This document shows, in pieces, positions 21,744 through 33,182 of a stretch of DNA of 64,000 nt (its first letter is position 1; each line of letters opens with the position of its first letter). This DNA is from Heterodera schachtii. Its lineage: Eukaryota; Nematoda; Chromadorea; Rhabditida; Heteroderidae. The DNA lies in contig SIJG01000059.1 of the NCBI GenBank assembly GCA_023374025.1, positions 389,286 through 453,285 of the forward strand. The letters are read 5' to 3'. The notes under the pieces are model-generated. The model worked only from the letters and a program-made list of their open reading frames with translations, was not told where the DNA came from and did not search any database. The position numbers and the translations under genes are program-made.

Positions 21744-22995
21744 TCAAAATGTCCCAGCGTCATAATGTCCCTGCGTCATAATGTCCCAGCGTCATAATGT
21801 CCCAGCGTCATAATGTCCCCCAAGCCAAAATGAGTCAAAATGTCCCACTCAAAAATTAGTGAAAAAAACAGAAAAATACATAATTAAATGCTTTCATACC
21901 ATCTGATTTTAAAATTTTATGCTTTAAGCATCAATATGGACCGTAACAAAATTGAAATTCTCCAAAAAAGTCGTAAGCGTAAGTTTTTGGACAACAACGA
22001 CAATGAGAACGAAACAACTTCTGAGCATCATGAACCAAACGACGAAAACAATGACCGCGACGACGATTTTGAAGAAGAACACAACACGCCATCGTGAACT
22101 TCGAACTCGGGAAAACTCAAAAGGGAGGCATTTGTCTTTGGTCCGAAGGTAAAGAAATTTTAACCATTAATGCACAAATATTTGTTAAATTTCAAGGATT
22201 TCGTTTTAAACACAAACAAAATGACTTGTGGAGGTGCGCAGTGCGAGTGTCCCGCACTCGTGATAATTATTGAGAAAAGCGACGACAGAATGAGCGGCTA
22301 TCAATCACAGAATGTGTATTGGAGTCTGGAGTCTTTTGCCTGGCAAACACCGACACTACTACGAGGAAGTGCTCAACTTTCTGCGTCGACGAATTTCACC
22401 GGTCACACCCAGAAAAGGGTGAAAAATAAATGTGAATTTCTTAGCAAAATATTTGTTTTAGTCATTTGCGACTTCGAGAAAGTCCTTTCTGCCTGTGCAG
22501 TTTGGCATCGACTCGCCAGCTCCCTCAACACTAACGTGGCCGTCCACTGTGGAGCAAAACTCATCGCTAGCGGAATACTCGTTGGGATCATAAACAACGA
22601 CACTGCTGACAGGCATACCCAAATTTATTAAACTTTTCATTTTTATAATTTTAGTCCGTCCCTGGAAGAACCCGTCGTCCGTCGCGCATTTTGGTCTACA
22701 GGTCGAAGGATACGCAGGAAAACTAAAGGAATATGAAAATTTGAAGGTTCGACCACGCAAGTCCCTTAAAATTGTTCATTTCGTTTTTTATTATTCCTTC
22801 AATTAATTAGAAAATCCAATTGTTGTTTGCTTTTTTTTTTGTTGTTTAAATGATTTTGATAAATTTTTAATATACTTAGTATTTGCGAAATCAAAAATTA
22901 TATAATTTTCAGTTTTTTTCACTAATTTTTGAAGTGGAAATTTTGACTCATTTTGGCTTGGGCGACATTATGACGCTGGGACATTTTGACAGCGC
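21744..22995. mobile_element. Non-autonomous Mutator-like element
   Basis: Inverted arms: left GTCAAAATGTCCCAGCGTCA with five tandem AGCGTCATAATGTCCC-type units, right (complement) with two. Both continue into AAGCCAAAATGAGTCAAAAT and AAAATTAGTGAAAAAAA. The interior carries relics similar to the larger element at 46010-49005: NKIEILQKSRKRKF near 21940, and ADRHTQIY after a region with ILVGIINND near 22600. No intact frame remains. Confidence 0.7.
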
Positions 22996-23254
22996 GCCAT
23001 AAAATTTGGTGCGACTTTATTGATAGAGTTCGCGATAAAACTTTTTAAAATATAAGCCTAAAAAAGGCATAATTAATCATAGAAATTTTTTAAAATATGT
23101 AGAATTCATTAAAATATTCATATATTTGTATATTTGAACGAAAGAATCAACAAAAGTATTTATGAGAGAAAATGAGAGCATCAAATCAAATTCCAATTGG
23201 TGAGATCGTCTATCATTTCTCAAATATAATTAACACAGAAAATGATGCATTTAC

Positions 23255-23583
23255 TCAATCCAAAGACAATTAAAGCGGATTTTGTTGGGCAGCGAGCAAT
23301 GGAAATGGCACAGAATTGACACCACCGATAAACACAGTTAATTCTGGCATCGCTACATTGTTCTTGTGAATTACGATTGCTCGCCAAATTGTCAATTCTG
23401 ATTTGCCATCGAAATGCGCGTCCACTAAACCACCGAAACGGTCGGAAATCAGTGCCAATTTGAGGCCAAGTTCAACACATTCAAAGAACGGGAGAATATC
23501 CATCAAAACGTCGTTGCAAATCCAGCTAAATTAGGGAAAAATAAATCAGGGTAAATGAATTAAATTATTCCTTACGGGTTCAT
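23255..23583 (-). pseudogene. F-box-like subfamily A relic, exons 1-2 only
   Basis: Exon 1 (23583-23576, MNP) and exon 2 (23525-23255) are recognisable, with the core CVELGLKLALISDRF. About 8 nt are missing at the PLPDHSLP position, which shifts the frame (VPFPLLAAQQ). Exons 3-5 are absent. The next sequence is family 3' flank and then the Mutator-like arm ending at 22995. It most resembles the gene at 44574-45811. Confidence 0.75.
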
Positions 23584-23750
23584 TTTGTGGCAATTAGCAC
23601 AATTTGCCTTATGCCAAATGATGTCGTCACACAAAGGGCAGAATAATTAAATATGTTAGAAATATTTTTACATAATGAGAGGCAAATCAAAAAAACAAAC
23701 ATTTTCATTATTCATTCTCCCTATATTTTCCTGTCATTCTGTTCCTGCAA

Positions 23751-25450
23751 ATGTCTTCAGAAATTCTGTACGTTTATTATTTCCTTTTTTTTCTGATTTT
23801 CGGCATTTCTTTTGCTCCGTTTTTGACCATCAACAGAATTGGGAGATGAAAATTTTCGTAACTAATTTTGAAGGATTGGCTTAATCGGGTTCAAAAAAGA
23901 CCAAAAAAGTTAAAATTTCACTTTTTGATTCCCTCGCTTTCATTGCTTAATTCATTCCCTTACCAAGATCATTTTTCAGTTGGTCTGCCGTGTTTCTTCT
24001 TCTATTGGTTAGCTGTGCCATCATTCTTTTTTGGTTCTTTTTTGGCCATGTCAAAAAGCGACGACGCCCTCACAAGAAAATGTAAAAAATTCAACAAATA
24101 ATTTTTAAAATTTCTTCATTTTTCAGCTTTATCTGCAGCGACTGTTGGCTTTTGGTGTTTGATTTTCTTGCGCCTTCTCAACTTGGCCTCGAAATTTCAC
24201 TGATCAGCCGTCGCTTTAACTGCATCGTCGACGAACACTTCAAAACACGCAAATGGAAATTGGGCGGAATACGAATTCGCCACAAAATTGGAGAGAATGG
24301 CACCAAACAAATGCAAATTGTCAATTCCGATGAAAAACCATTGCCAATTCCGCAAAATCCGTTGCCCAACAAAATCATCGGATTCCGAGGCATTACAATC
24401 GCGTAAAATTGATTAGATTGGAAATTTTTCGTCTAAATTTTCTGAATTTAAGTTACATCGATCAAAATGTCATCGCATTTCTCCGCCGTTTTCGCCGTAT
24501 TTTCGCCATTTGTGCCATCGATTTGATCATTAGCACTGAAAATGTTCGCATTTTGGAATTTGTTTTGCTCAACATTTTGCCAATATTTCGCCATTCAATT
24601 CGTGTGATCGTTTTGAATACCATCACTTTTCGTCGTTTGCGTCAATTGGCCCCGTCAATTCTCAGCGATTGTCCATCTCTTCACACTGTCATTTTCTATG
24701 GCGACATTCTCCCCGAATTTCCGCCCGGTAACAATGCCAACGCATCGGATGGCCAAGCTCTGACCAAATGGTTGTTGACGCCTCGTCCGGATGGTCTGCC
24801 GAAGTGGCTCCTCCAATGCTCTGCTAATTCACCGGATCAATGGTCGTCAACGATGGAACAGTTCAAAGCGGTGATTATCCCCTATTTAATTGTTTTTTCT
24901 ATGATTTTTTGTCCCATTTTAGGCATTTTCCAATGCTTCTTCTCCCGTTTCTTTTTGCATTCACTTTCTGTCGTCTTCTCCGCTTGACTTCGTTGTGCTA
25001 TTTGATCGGATCAACGAAGTTACTGGGGAGCAATTGGCACTTGAACAATGTTCAGCAAATGATTTTCTGCTCATCCGTTGTCCAATTGGATGGGATGAGG
25101 AAAAATGGGGAAATGTGGTGGATGAAATGATTGCTCGAACGAACCCAATTGACATTGTGATCGAAGATGGCAGATACGACGACGGGTGAACAAATTTAAA
25201 AATGCTTTTATGAGTCCAATCGTCAACAATTTTGCTTAGACTTTGTTCTTTAAATTGGTACCAAAAAGGTACGGTTTGTTTTGAAATGTACAGAATTACG
25301 GTAGATAGTTGGTTGGACTCATAAATGCCAATGACTTATAATGTGCAATCGAATCATCGTTTTTTCAGTCTTCTCGACGCCGCTTCTCCCGGGCCGAGTG
25401 ATCAGCAGAAGAAAGGGATCAACCAATTGATTGGTGACTCAATTGTCTGA
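23751..25450 (+). CDS. Membrane-anchored F-box-like protein, subfamily B
   Basis: Six exons: 23751-23767, 23980-24081, 24127-24402, 24453-24870, 24923-25185, 25369-25450. The total is 1158 nt, encoding 385 residues. The N-terminus MSSEILWSAV runs into a strongly hydrophobic stretch (FLLLLVSCAIILFWFFFG) and then KKRRRPHKK, a clear single-pass anchor with a basic inner flank. The F-box-like core is DFLAPSQLGLEISLISRRF. Exon 4 contains NILPIFRHSIRVIVL and NASDGQALTKWLLTP. Exon 5 carries LLIRCPIGWDEEKWGNVVD. The tail has LDAASPGPSDQQK. Start chosen because the leader ATG and GTACGT donor are conserved with 12259 and 62105. Confidence 0.85.
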
Positions 25451-26172
25451 CCGAAATGATGTTGGCACTTTGCCATTTAAATATTGTATTATTGTATTGT
25501 GTCCAATTTGCCTGTTTGTATTTATTTGACCTTTGCTTGCTCGCAAATGCGTCCATTTCCATTGTATTTTATTTATACATATAAGTGAAATTCATTGTGA
25601 TCTATTCCTGTACGGGTTTTTTAATTACAGACTTTCTTTTTGCCAACGAACGGAGAAAAAAGTCGGCTTTCACTAGCTGTTAATTAATGATTTGGACGCA
25701 TAAAAATGTATTGGTATGAAAAGAAAGATAAATGTTTGATTTGAATGGGAGCGAAGAAATGAGAAAGGAGCAATCGATTGTATGGGAGCGAAATTTAGGT
25801 CGGCAAAATAAATGTTTAAAAAAAAATATCCAAATAAAAAAAGTTTGCTTACAATTAGCACATAGATAAATTGTTATTTCAGTCCCAAAAATCGAAATTA
25901 TTAGCTGCGAGGCGAATCTTATTCCCTAAAATTGCTGCTTTGTTTGAATCGCCTGCGGCTTCTTTTGACCAAATTTGTTTTTATGGTTAATAAATAAATA
26001 ATTATTAACTTTTTTTTTTTTGTTTGTTAGGTGTTGATGGGTCGCCAAAACGAATTCAGAAAGAAGAGAAGCAACTTGCACTGTTGCTTTTGTATGCATC
26101 ACATAACTTTGGCAAATTGAAATTATTTAAATGCGATGACTGAGTTATAGCGTAGAAATAATTGATATTAAT
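25451..26172. other. 3' flank and intergenic spacer
   Basis: CCGAAATGATGTTGGCACTT and TGCTCGCAAATGCGTCCATT at 25452-25560 are conserved 3' flank of subfamily B, also found at 36160-36290 and, inverted, near 38575-38960. No gene is seen. Confidence 0.45.
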
Positions 26173-27283
26173 TAGAGCTCGGCCTGGACCTGGATCCAGG
26201 CCTGGATTTTTCCTGGATCCAGATCCAGGTCCAGGTCATTTTTCGGTAACCTGGATTTTTCCTGGACCTGGATTTTCCTGGATTTTTGTCCAGGAAATCC
26301 AGGTCCAGGTCAATTTGAAAATCCAGGTCCAGGTCCAGGCACAAAAAACCTGGATTTCCTGGATAAATTTTTTTTCGTTTTTTTATGGCGAAATGTATTT
26401 AAAATTGGTATAAAATGTTCCAAAATTTTCACTCCGCCCCCTAAAAATTCTTATTCTCTTAAAAAATTGGCTCAAAATCGAAAAAATTTGTCATTTTCTG
26501 AACAAAATCGTTAACAAATCGCATTAAAAATTACAAAATTTTCCCGGCGGCGCCTATCGGCACCGCCGGACCCCCTGTTCCCCAAAGTTTTTTGGAAGCT
26601 CGCCGCAAAAAAATGCATTTTTAAAAGCAAAAAAAGTCGACGCTTGGCTTTTAATTGCAAATATTTGGTAAATTTTTGGACAAAATTTGTAAACCATTTG
26701 TATAGAAATTACAAAAAATTTTCCAGCGGCGCCTATCGGCACCGCCCTGGCTCTCTTTCCTCACACATCCTAAAAATTTTTTGAAAAAATGTGCCGAAAA
26801 AAATGTTAGAAATCTGGTTTTTTGATTCTGAATGCACTGAAATTTTCAAATTGCTTCTGTTTTCCACAAAATTGTTTAAATCGATTGACCTATAAACTTA
26901 GAAAAAAATCAGAAAATTTTTTATGAAAAAATTCCAAGATTACATGTTGTAAAAATTTTCGAAAAACTTATTAATTCATATAAAAAAATTAAAACCCCTT
27001 TCAACAAATTGACTGATTTTTTTTTTCAAGTTTATCAAAAAATGATAAATAGATTTAAAAACACATTATTATTAAGAATTAAATATTTTTAGACATTCTC
27101 AAGCAATTAATTGATTTTTTCAAAGATTTTTTTGCTTTTTAAAACAAATTTCAAAAAATCCAGGTCCAGGCCTGGATCCAGGTCTTGAGGAGCCTGGATT
27201 TTTCCTGGACCTGGATTTTCCTGGATTTTTGTCCAGGAAATCCAGGTCCAGGTCCAACATGGAATCCAGGTCCAGGGCTTTTT
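26173..27283. mobile_element. MITE with TCCAGG/CCTGGA arrays
   Basis: Dense palindromic TCCAGGTCCAGG and CCTGGATTTTTCCTGG units fill 26185-26370 and 27155-27283. The interior contains the shared hairpin core twice (26544-26569 and 26723-26750), preceded by TCGTTAACAAATCGCATTAA. The left end TAGAGCTCGGCC resembles the TAGAGTTGAGC end of the hAT-like MITE at 15208. The right end lacks the matching terminus and seems truncated. Confidence 0.6.
26544..26569. repeat. Shared MITE core hairpin
   Basis: Identical 26-bp sequence to 15711-15736, here within a MITE whose arms are TCCAGG arrays instead of GGGACC arrays. A second, slightly changed copy is at 26723-26750. Confidence 0.7.
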
Positions 27284-28060
27284 TCAAAATACCGATTTCT
27301 ACCATTTTTTCAATTTTTTTTTTTGTTTTTTTTTTGCATTTTCCTGAGAAATGATGATTAATCCTTAAAAAAAGTGACGACAAACGACAAATTTACGGTA
27401 GATTTTGTCAATTGTGATTGGATGACAATTCACACGTCAGAGACAAACGACAAACGAAAAAACGGCTTATTCAAACGACAAACGACATAATTGTTTGTCG
27501 TAATGACAAATTCGGGGACAAATGCCAAATTTGTCGTCCGTTTTGTCGTTTATCGTTCGTAATTGTTAGGGATAACATTTATAGTTTTTTCACAATTTTT
27601 TTCCTGAGCTCCCCGTAGCCTGAAATGCACGAAAAACAATGTTTTTTTCGGCTGTTGTTAAGCTACTTTTCGAGTTATTAGCAACTATTTTATAGTTTTT
27701 TATTTTTAAAACTATTTTCAACTATTTTGGCGTTTACCCAAAATTTGTTAACAAAAATGCAATAAAAACGAAAAATACACCCCTATTAGTCGACCCGAAA
27801 ATTTTTTCAAAAACACACCCTTGAGAAATGAAAAAAACCTCAAAAATTTACCTCCAAAATTTATTTATTTTATTTTCTTGACGATAATTTTTGATTTTAA
27901 AATTATGTATATCCTTAATGATTTGGCAAAATATTTTTGCTTTTTGAAGAAAATTTTTGATTTTACACCCCCTAAATTCGGAACTTTTTAGCAACTATTT
28001 ACCTATTTTTAGCAACTATTTTTGAGGTTTTTAGAAACTAAAAATTAATTATTTTGGGTC
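27284..28060. repeat. Two decayed repeats: TTTGTCGT foldback and hAT-like fragment
   Basis: About 27373-27560 has GACGACAAACGACAAA on the left and TTTGTCGTCCGTTTTGTCGT on the right, an inverted-repeat structure. About 27567-28060 starts TTAGGGATAACATTTATAGT and contains GAAATGCACGAAAAACA, matching the hAT-like element at 34287-34903, but its right end is degraded. Confidence 0.5.
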
Positions 28061-28621
28061 TGTGACCCGGCTCAGAATTGTCGCCCGCTCTAAAAATGGT
28101 ACCATTCGACTTCTTTCGGTACTTATCAATTATCTGCAAACAGATTTAAAAAAATTTTAAGAATTATTTGTTTTAGGGGTTTTCTGGGTCGAAAACCCGA
28201 TTCTGGCATCTGTTTTTATCCATTTCGAACCCGGATTTGATTACCAACTCTAAAATGCATATAAAATATGAATTTTGTTGAAAATAATTTTGATTTTTTG
28301 TTCGAGTCCGGGTGTGGGGGTTCGAATTGGACCAAATAAATGCTAGAATCGGTTTTCCCGGCCCCAAAAATACAAAATCAAATTGGCGGTAATCTTCAAT
28401 TTTTCCTAATATAAACATAACAAAACACACACAAACAACAATTTTACTAAACGAGCAACATTTGTACATGAAATACAGTGGCAAGGATACATACGAAATG
28501 TAGTACAAAAGAGGTTACAAGGTTATAAGGCATCGCATGGAAATGGGTCAATGTCAACACAAATTGCTGGGCAATGTTCAGCCGTGGCACATCACTTAAA
28601 TTCCGCCGGAGAAGACGCGCA

Positions 28622-30396
28622 TCAGCCATAATACACCAGATTATTCTTCTTCAAGCCTTGCACCTGAAAATTTGGGCTTTTTTCTCCAAAATTTCTCAAA
28701 TTGTTACAATTACCTCCAGAATTCCGTCCATGAAATCCTCATGGAGAATTTTGGTGGAGTCACGACGAAGAGCAACCATTCCCTGTAAAAAAAGAGATAA
28801 GCTGATGCATATCCTCAAAAAATGGTTATCCGCTCACCGCTTCCACACAAACTGCTCGACATTGTGCTCCGTTGAAGTCCTCAATGCAGCGCGACAGCTC
28901 AACAAAGTTGACATTTTTGCTGAAAATGAGGAATAATTAGACTATTTCCTAATTCTGTCACCGACTCGACGTTCATCCGGCGCGAATGAATGCGAAGAAT
29001 TTGTTCCCTGCCCTTCTCATTTGGTGCTGGGAATTCGATTTTGCGGTCAAAACGTCCGGAGCGAAGGAGGGCCGGGTCGAGCACATCAACACGATTTGTC
29101 GCAGCAATGACCTGCGTTAAACAAACAAAATGAATGTGAATTGATTGGCTTGCTCCACCACTCACTTTGATGTCGTCGTTGGGTTGGAATCCGTCGAGTT
29201 GGTTCAGCAACTCCAACATCGTCCGCTGAATGTCTCGGTCCCCCGTGTCAGAGGCGTCGAATCGTTTCGTGCCTGGGTTGAAGAAGGAATAAACACAATG
29301 TCAGTAAAGCAAAATCAAAAATACGCGCACCAATCGCATCCAATTCGTCAATGAAAATGATGGCCGGCGCCTTCTGTTTGGCCAATTCGAATGCGTTCTG
29401 CACCATCTTCGCCCCGTCGCCGAGGCCCACTTGGTTCAGCAGAGTACCGGACAAGCGTAGAAAGGTGGCCTGTGTTTGAGAAGCAACGGCACGGGCGAGC
29501 AATGTTTTGCCAGTTCCTTAAAAAAGAGAGAAATTGCCGCCACCTATCAGCAAAATGAAAATGCGAATTGATTTGTGAGAAAACAACACCTGGAGGCCCA
29601 TACATGAGCACGCCCTTCGGTGGATGAATGCCAATCTTTATGAACAGCTCCTTTTTGGTCATTGGAAGCACCTGAAAATGAGAAAATGGGAAATTTTGAT
29701 CCAAAATTGTTTATTTTTTAACACGTACAATTGCCTCTTTCAACTCTTTGATTTGCGTCTCGCATCCGCCAATTTCGCTGTACGTCTCCGTCGGTTTTTC
29801 CACCACTTCCATGGCCTTGACGCGTCGGTCAAAATGGGGCGGCAATTTTGCGATGATGTGAAAAGTGTCGTCGTTGACGCCGATCAGGTCGCCCGGCTTC
29901 AGCTCGTCTGGGCCGACGAGACCAATGCGAGGCAAAAACATGACGAGTCCCTTCGATATTTTGATGACGGCGCCTCTTTTCTGAAGCGCATCCAAGTCGC
30001 TGCTCGAGCCTTCTTCTACTCCTTCCGCTTGGTCATCCGAGAGGTCCAGAATTTCCACGACATTGGCCACCTGCCACGGCATTTTCATGTACTGAAAATG
30101 CTTTTCGTCAAAATTTGTCGTTCCTCCTTTTGTTTGTTTGCTCTCACTTTCTTCATCTGTTTGTTGTTCTCCTTCGTCTTCGTCCCCAGTGTTTTGATGT
30201 TGTACGCGATTTTGCGCATTTCGTCCCTCATGATGCGAATTTCTTCGTCGAGCTGTTGTACGCGTTCGTCAATTTGGGCGGAAGACATCTCCAACACTTC
30301 AGCGTCTGTCTGAAAATTTAAAAAATGAAATGACATCGAAACGGAAGAAAATGAAAAGCACCAATCGCTCACCACATCTCCGGCAGGGTGCGCCAT
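28622..30396 (-). CDS. rpt-5: 26S proteasome regulatory ATPase, RPT5 type
   Basis: Ten exons: 30396-30373, 30309-30148, 30091-29729, 29671-29590, 29516-29331, 29272-29166, 29111-28966, 28919-28838, 28782-28714, 28663-28622. The total is 1263 nt, encoding 420 residues, phases consistent. Order of motifs: N-terminal coiled coil ([16 protein letters not shown]), OB-type region ([11 protein letters not shown]), Walker A GPPGTGKT, Walker [27 protein letters not shown], the arginine-finger region [18 protein letters not shown], and [13 protein letters not shown]. It ends VYYG, an HbYX-like tail as in RPT5. The protein unfolds substrates in the 19S base of the proteasome. Odd point: the pore-loop position that reads MFIG or similar in RPT5 reads VGLG here, so the aromatic residue is missing. 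It may be a divergent paralogue. Confidence 0.9.
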
Positions 30397-30573
30397 CTTC
30401 TCGTTGTGTTACGCCCCGTTAGTAAAAATGTGAGAAAAAGCATCATAACAGCGCCTTTTATACACAATTTTGGGTGGTTTTTTTTTGTATTGTGTGCAGT
30501 TGCGTTGCAGTGCGCCAAAATGTGCGAGAGTTTTCTATTTTGAATATATTTTTTAAAATTCTGCCCAAAATTT

Positions 30574-30820
30574 GGCATGAGGTTGAATCTATTAATGACT
30601 TGGATATCTAACATTATTATTAGAAAATCCGTACTGCTCATTAATGATCAAACCAAAATTCTAAAACATCGTTCAAATACAAAGTTTGTAAAAGATATAT
30701 TCGTCCTCTTTTGGAATATGCGATGAAAAGTGAAACCCAATATATAAAATTCCATGATTTTTCCGCACCTCGGGACTATTTTTTATGATATTAGAGGTCA
30801 ATATTTAGTTTTTAATGCGC
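30574..30820 (+). repeat. LINE reverse-transcriptase fragment, copy 1
   Basis: A frame reading YKVCKRYIRPLLEYAMK contains the YIRPLLEYA motif typical of the C-terminal part of LINE reverse transcriptases. Upstream, TTAATGACTTGGATATCT corresponds to the DLGI motif. No intact frame remains. An almost identical fragment lies at 31315-31545. Confidence 0.6.
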
Positions 30821-31076
30821 AAAATTTTAACAGTACGTATGTAAGACCAACTCATTTAAATGGAAATTGGCAGAGAGTTGTCATCCTTCCAATTGTTTAA
30901 TCGCGCAAATTCATAAGACTCACATTCTCAAACAGCCAAGTTTTATTCATTTTTGATATTAAGAATAACAACAGAAAGGAGGATTTATTCTTAAAAATAA
31001 ATCATGAAAGGAAATCGATAGGCTTTCTTTTCTTTGCCAGCGCACGAAAATGAGCCTAAAAATTGGAGAATAAAAT

Positions 31077-31197
31077 CAAAAGTTTCGAAGAATGCGCTTT
31101 TGTCCGCCCACCTCCATTTGGGCTTCGGGGATTCGCTGCTGCAGTGCCTCGTCCGGCTCACCGCGCAGTGGGTCGGGGTCACTTTGGCGCGGGCCAT
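31077..31197 (-). other. Possible orphan coding fragment
   Basis: A GC-richer island in AT-rich DNA. One minus-strand frame reads SDPDPLRGEPDEALQQRIPE then AQMEVGGQKRILRNF and a stop. Another starts at an ATG near 31197. The composition is exon-like, but no partner exons or family are recognised. Confidence is low. Confidence 0.2.
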
Positions 31198-31314
31198 TTT
31201 GGCGCTTCGGACTTTAAAGTGTCATAACTTTTTTCTTACCCAACCAAATAAAATAATCTTGATACGATTAAATAGGCCTAAATGTTCTTTATTAGCCTGC
31301 AAAATATTAGAAAA

Positions 31315-31545
31315 ATAATTTGGCATGAGGTTGAATCTATTAGTGACTTGGGTATCTAACATTATTAGAAAAATCCGTACTGCTCATTAATAATCAAACC
31401 AAAATTCTAAAACATCGTTCAAATACAAAGTTTGTAAAAGATATATTCGTCCTCTTTTGGAATATGCGATGAAAAGTGAAACCCAATATATAAAATTCCA
31501 TGATTTTTCCGCACCTCGGGACTATTTTTTATGATGATTAGAGGT
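31315..31545 (+). repeat. LINE reverse-transcriptase fragment, copy 2
   Basis: Nearly identical to 30574-30820, including the YIRPLLEYA motif and TTTTTCCGCACCTCGGGACT. It is immediately followed by the 5'-truncated subfamily B pseudogene, so the LINE fragment may mark the truncation junction. Confidence 0.6.
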
Positions 31546-31615
31546 CATTAGAGATTGATTGCAACTAGAATTATCGGTTTTTAACGGGCCCAATTCCATA
31601 TTTTCTGCTTTTCAG

Positions 31616-32476
31616 TTACATCGATCAAAGTGTCGTCGCATTTCTCCGCCGTTTTCATCGGTTTTTCGACGTTTGTGCAATCGATTTTTTGTACATTATC
31701 ACTGAAAATGTTCGCATTATGTATTTGTTTTGCTCAACATTTGGCCAATGTTTCGCGTTTCTATTCGTGCGATGCTTTTGAATTCCATCGCTTTTCGCCG
31801 TTTCCGCCAATTGGCCCCGTCACTTCTCAGCGATTCTCCAACACTTCGCTTTGTCTCTTTCGATGATGCCATTCTGCCCGCTTTTCCGCCCGATGAAAGT
31901 GCCAATGCGTCGGATGGCCAAGCGGTGGCAAAATGGTTGTTCACGCCTCGTCCGGATGGTCTGCCGAAGGAGCTTAAATGCTCTGCTAATTCACCAGTTG
32001 GTCAATGGTCGTCAACGATGGAACAGATTAAAGCGGTGATTATCCCTATTTAATTGGTTTTTTCTATGATTTTTTGTCCCATTTTTAGGCATTTTCCAAT
32101 GCTTCTTCTCCGGTTTCTTTTCGCTTTCCGCCGTCTTCTCCACTTGACTCGGTTGTGCTATTTGAACTGATCAACGAAGTGACTGTGGAAAAATTGTATC
32201 TTAAACAATCTGAAAACACTTTTTGGCTCATTCGTTGTCCGATTGCGTGGGATTGGAGAAATTGGAAAAATGTGTGGGAAGAAACGAATGCTCGACAGAA
32301 TCCAATTGACATTCGGATCGAAGATGGCGCATTCGACGACGGGTGAACATCTTTTTGAAAAATTTCATTTTGTTTATGAATCTAATCAACAATTGCACAA
32401 TGTTTTCTTCAGTCTTCTCGACGACGCTTCTCCTGACGCAATGACACATTTTTTTTTTCAAAATACCGATCTCTAG
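31616..32476 (+). pseudogene. F-box-like subfamily B pseudogene, 5'-truncated
   Basis: Exon 4 (31616-32035), exon 5 (32089-32342) and exon 6 (from 32413) are recognisable by the YIDQSVVAFLRRFHR start, NASDGQAVAKWLFTP and WLIRCPIAWDWRNW. Leader and F-box exons are missing upstream, where a LINE fragment lies. Exon 4 has a one-base deletion near 31715, shifting the frame before NIWPMF. The tail loses the GPSD motif. Confidence 0.75.
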
Positions 32477-33182
32477 GGACAACCATTCTTAATGATTGCC
32501 GAAAATTGTTAGAAAAAGGGGCCCCATAATTAATTGGTTTCTGTATTGTTTTTGATTTACTCAATGTGAAGATCCTTAAAGCGGAAATCCTTTTTTTAAT
32601 TGCTCGGGTTCGACATGGATCGGGATTTTATCAGGACCCCTCCCGACCAAAGGAACAGAGAATGACGGAAAAGGGAGGCAGAAATGCAAAATGACAAAGA
32701 CATTTTGCGATTAATTGGCTCATTAAGCAACAAACCCCGACTCGTCACAATTAAATCTCGAATAGAAAGGGCTTTTGAATCGGCACGTCAACCACTTTTT
32801 TTAACCATTTTTAGTGCCTAAAAATTGGAGCCCTACTCATAGGCATCACGACAAATCAACAAATCTTAGAGGAATTGCTATGATGACATGGAAAATGTAC
32901 TCATTCATATAAATGTATTTATTCGACAATGAGAATAAATGACCATAAAACATGCATAAACAGGGCAAACATATTACAATTATTAAAATACACATATATA
33001 TGGCATAATTAAATAGAACAACAAACATTTGTGGGAGAATTACATTCAGCAAGACAATGCCACAGGGATATGGACATACAATATATACATACATAGAGAT
33101 ACAATTTCTCTTTTTTAAATTGGGGGTTAGTGTTATTATCGCGGTGGTCTCGTGAAGCAGCATTCTTCTCCGGCTGGCTCAT
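32477..33182. other. Intergenic, nothing recognised
   Basis: A stretch near 32560-32590 (ACTCAATGTGAAGATCCTTA) resembles the end of a subfamily A exon 2 on the minus strand, without the rest of the gene. ATACATACATAG-type runs lie near 33080. No other feature is supported. Confidence 0.35.

Noticed and set aside
23868..24101. Start of the subfamily B gene at MSKSDDALTRKC near 24048
   Set aside because: That frame does not join the F-box exon in phase. The frame through the hydrophobic anchor does, and it is conserved in the other live copies.
28173..28508. Minus-strand frame of 111 codons downstream of the proteasome gene
   Set aside because: It covers a foldback-family fragment and the 3' flank of the gene, with AT-driven composition and no family resemblance.
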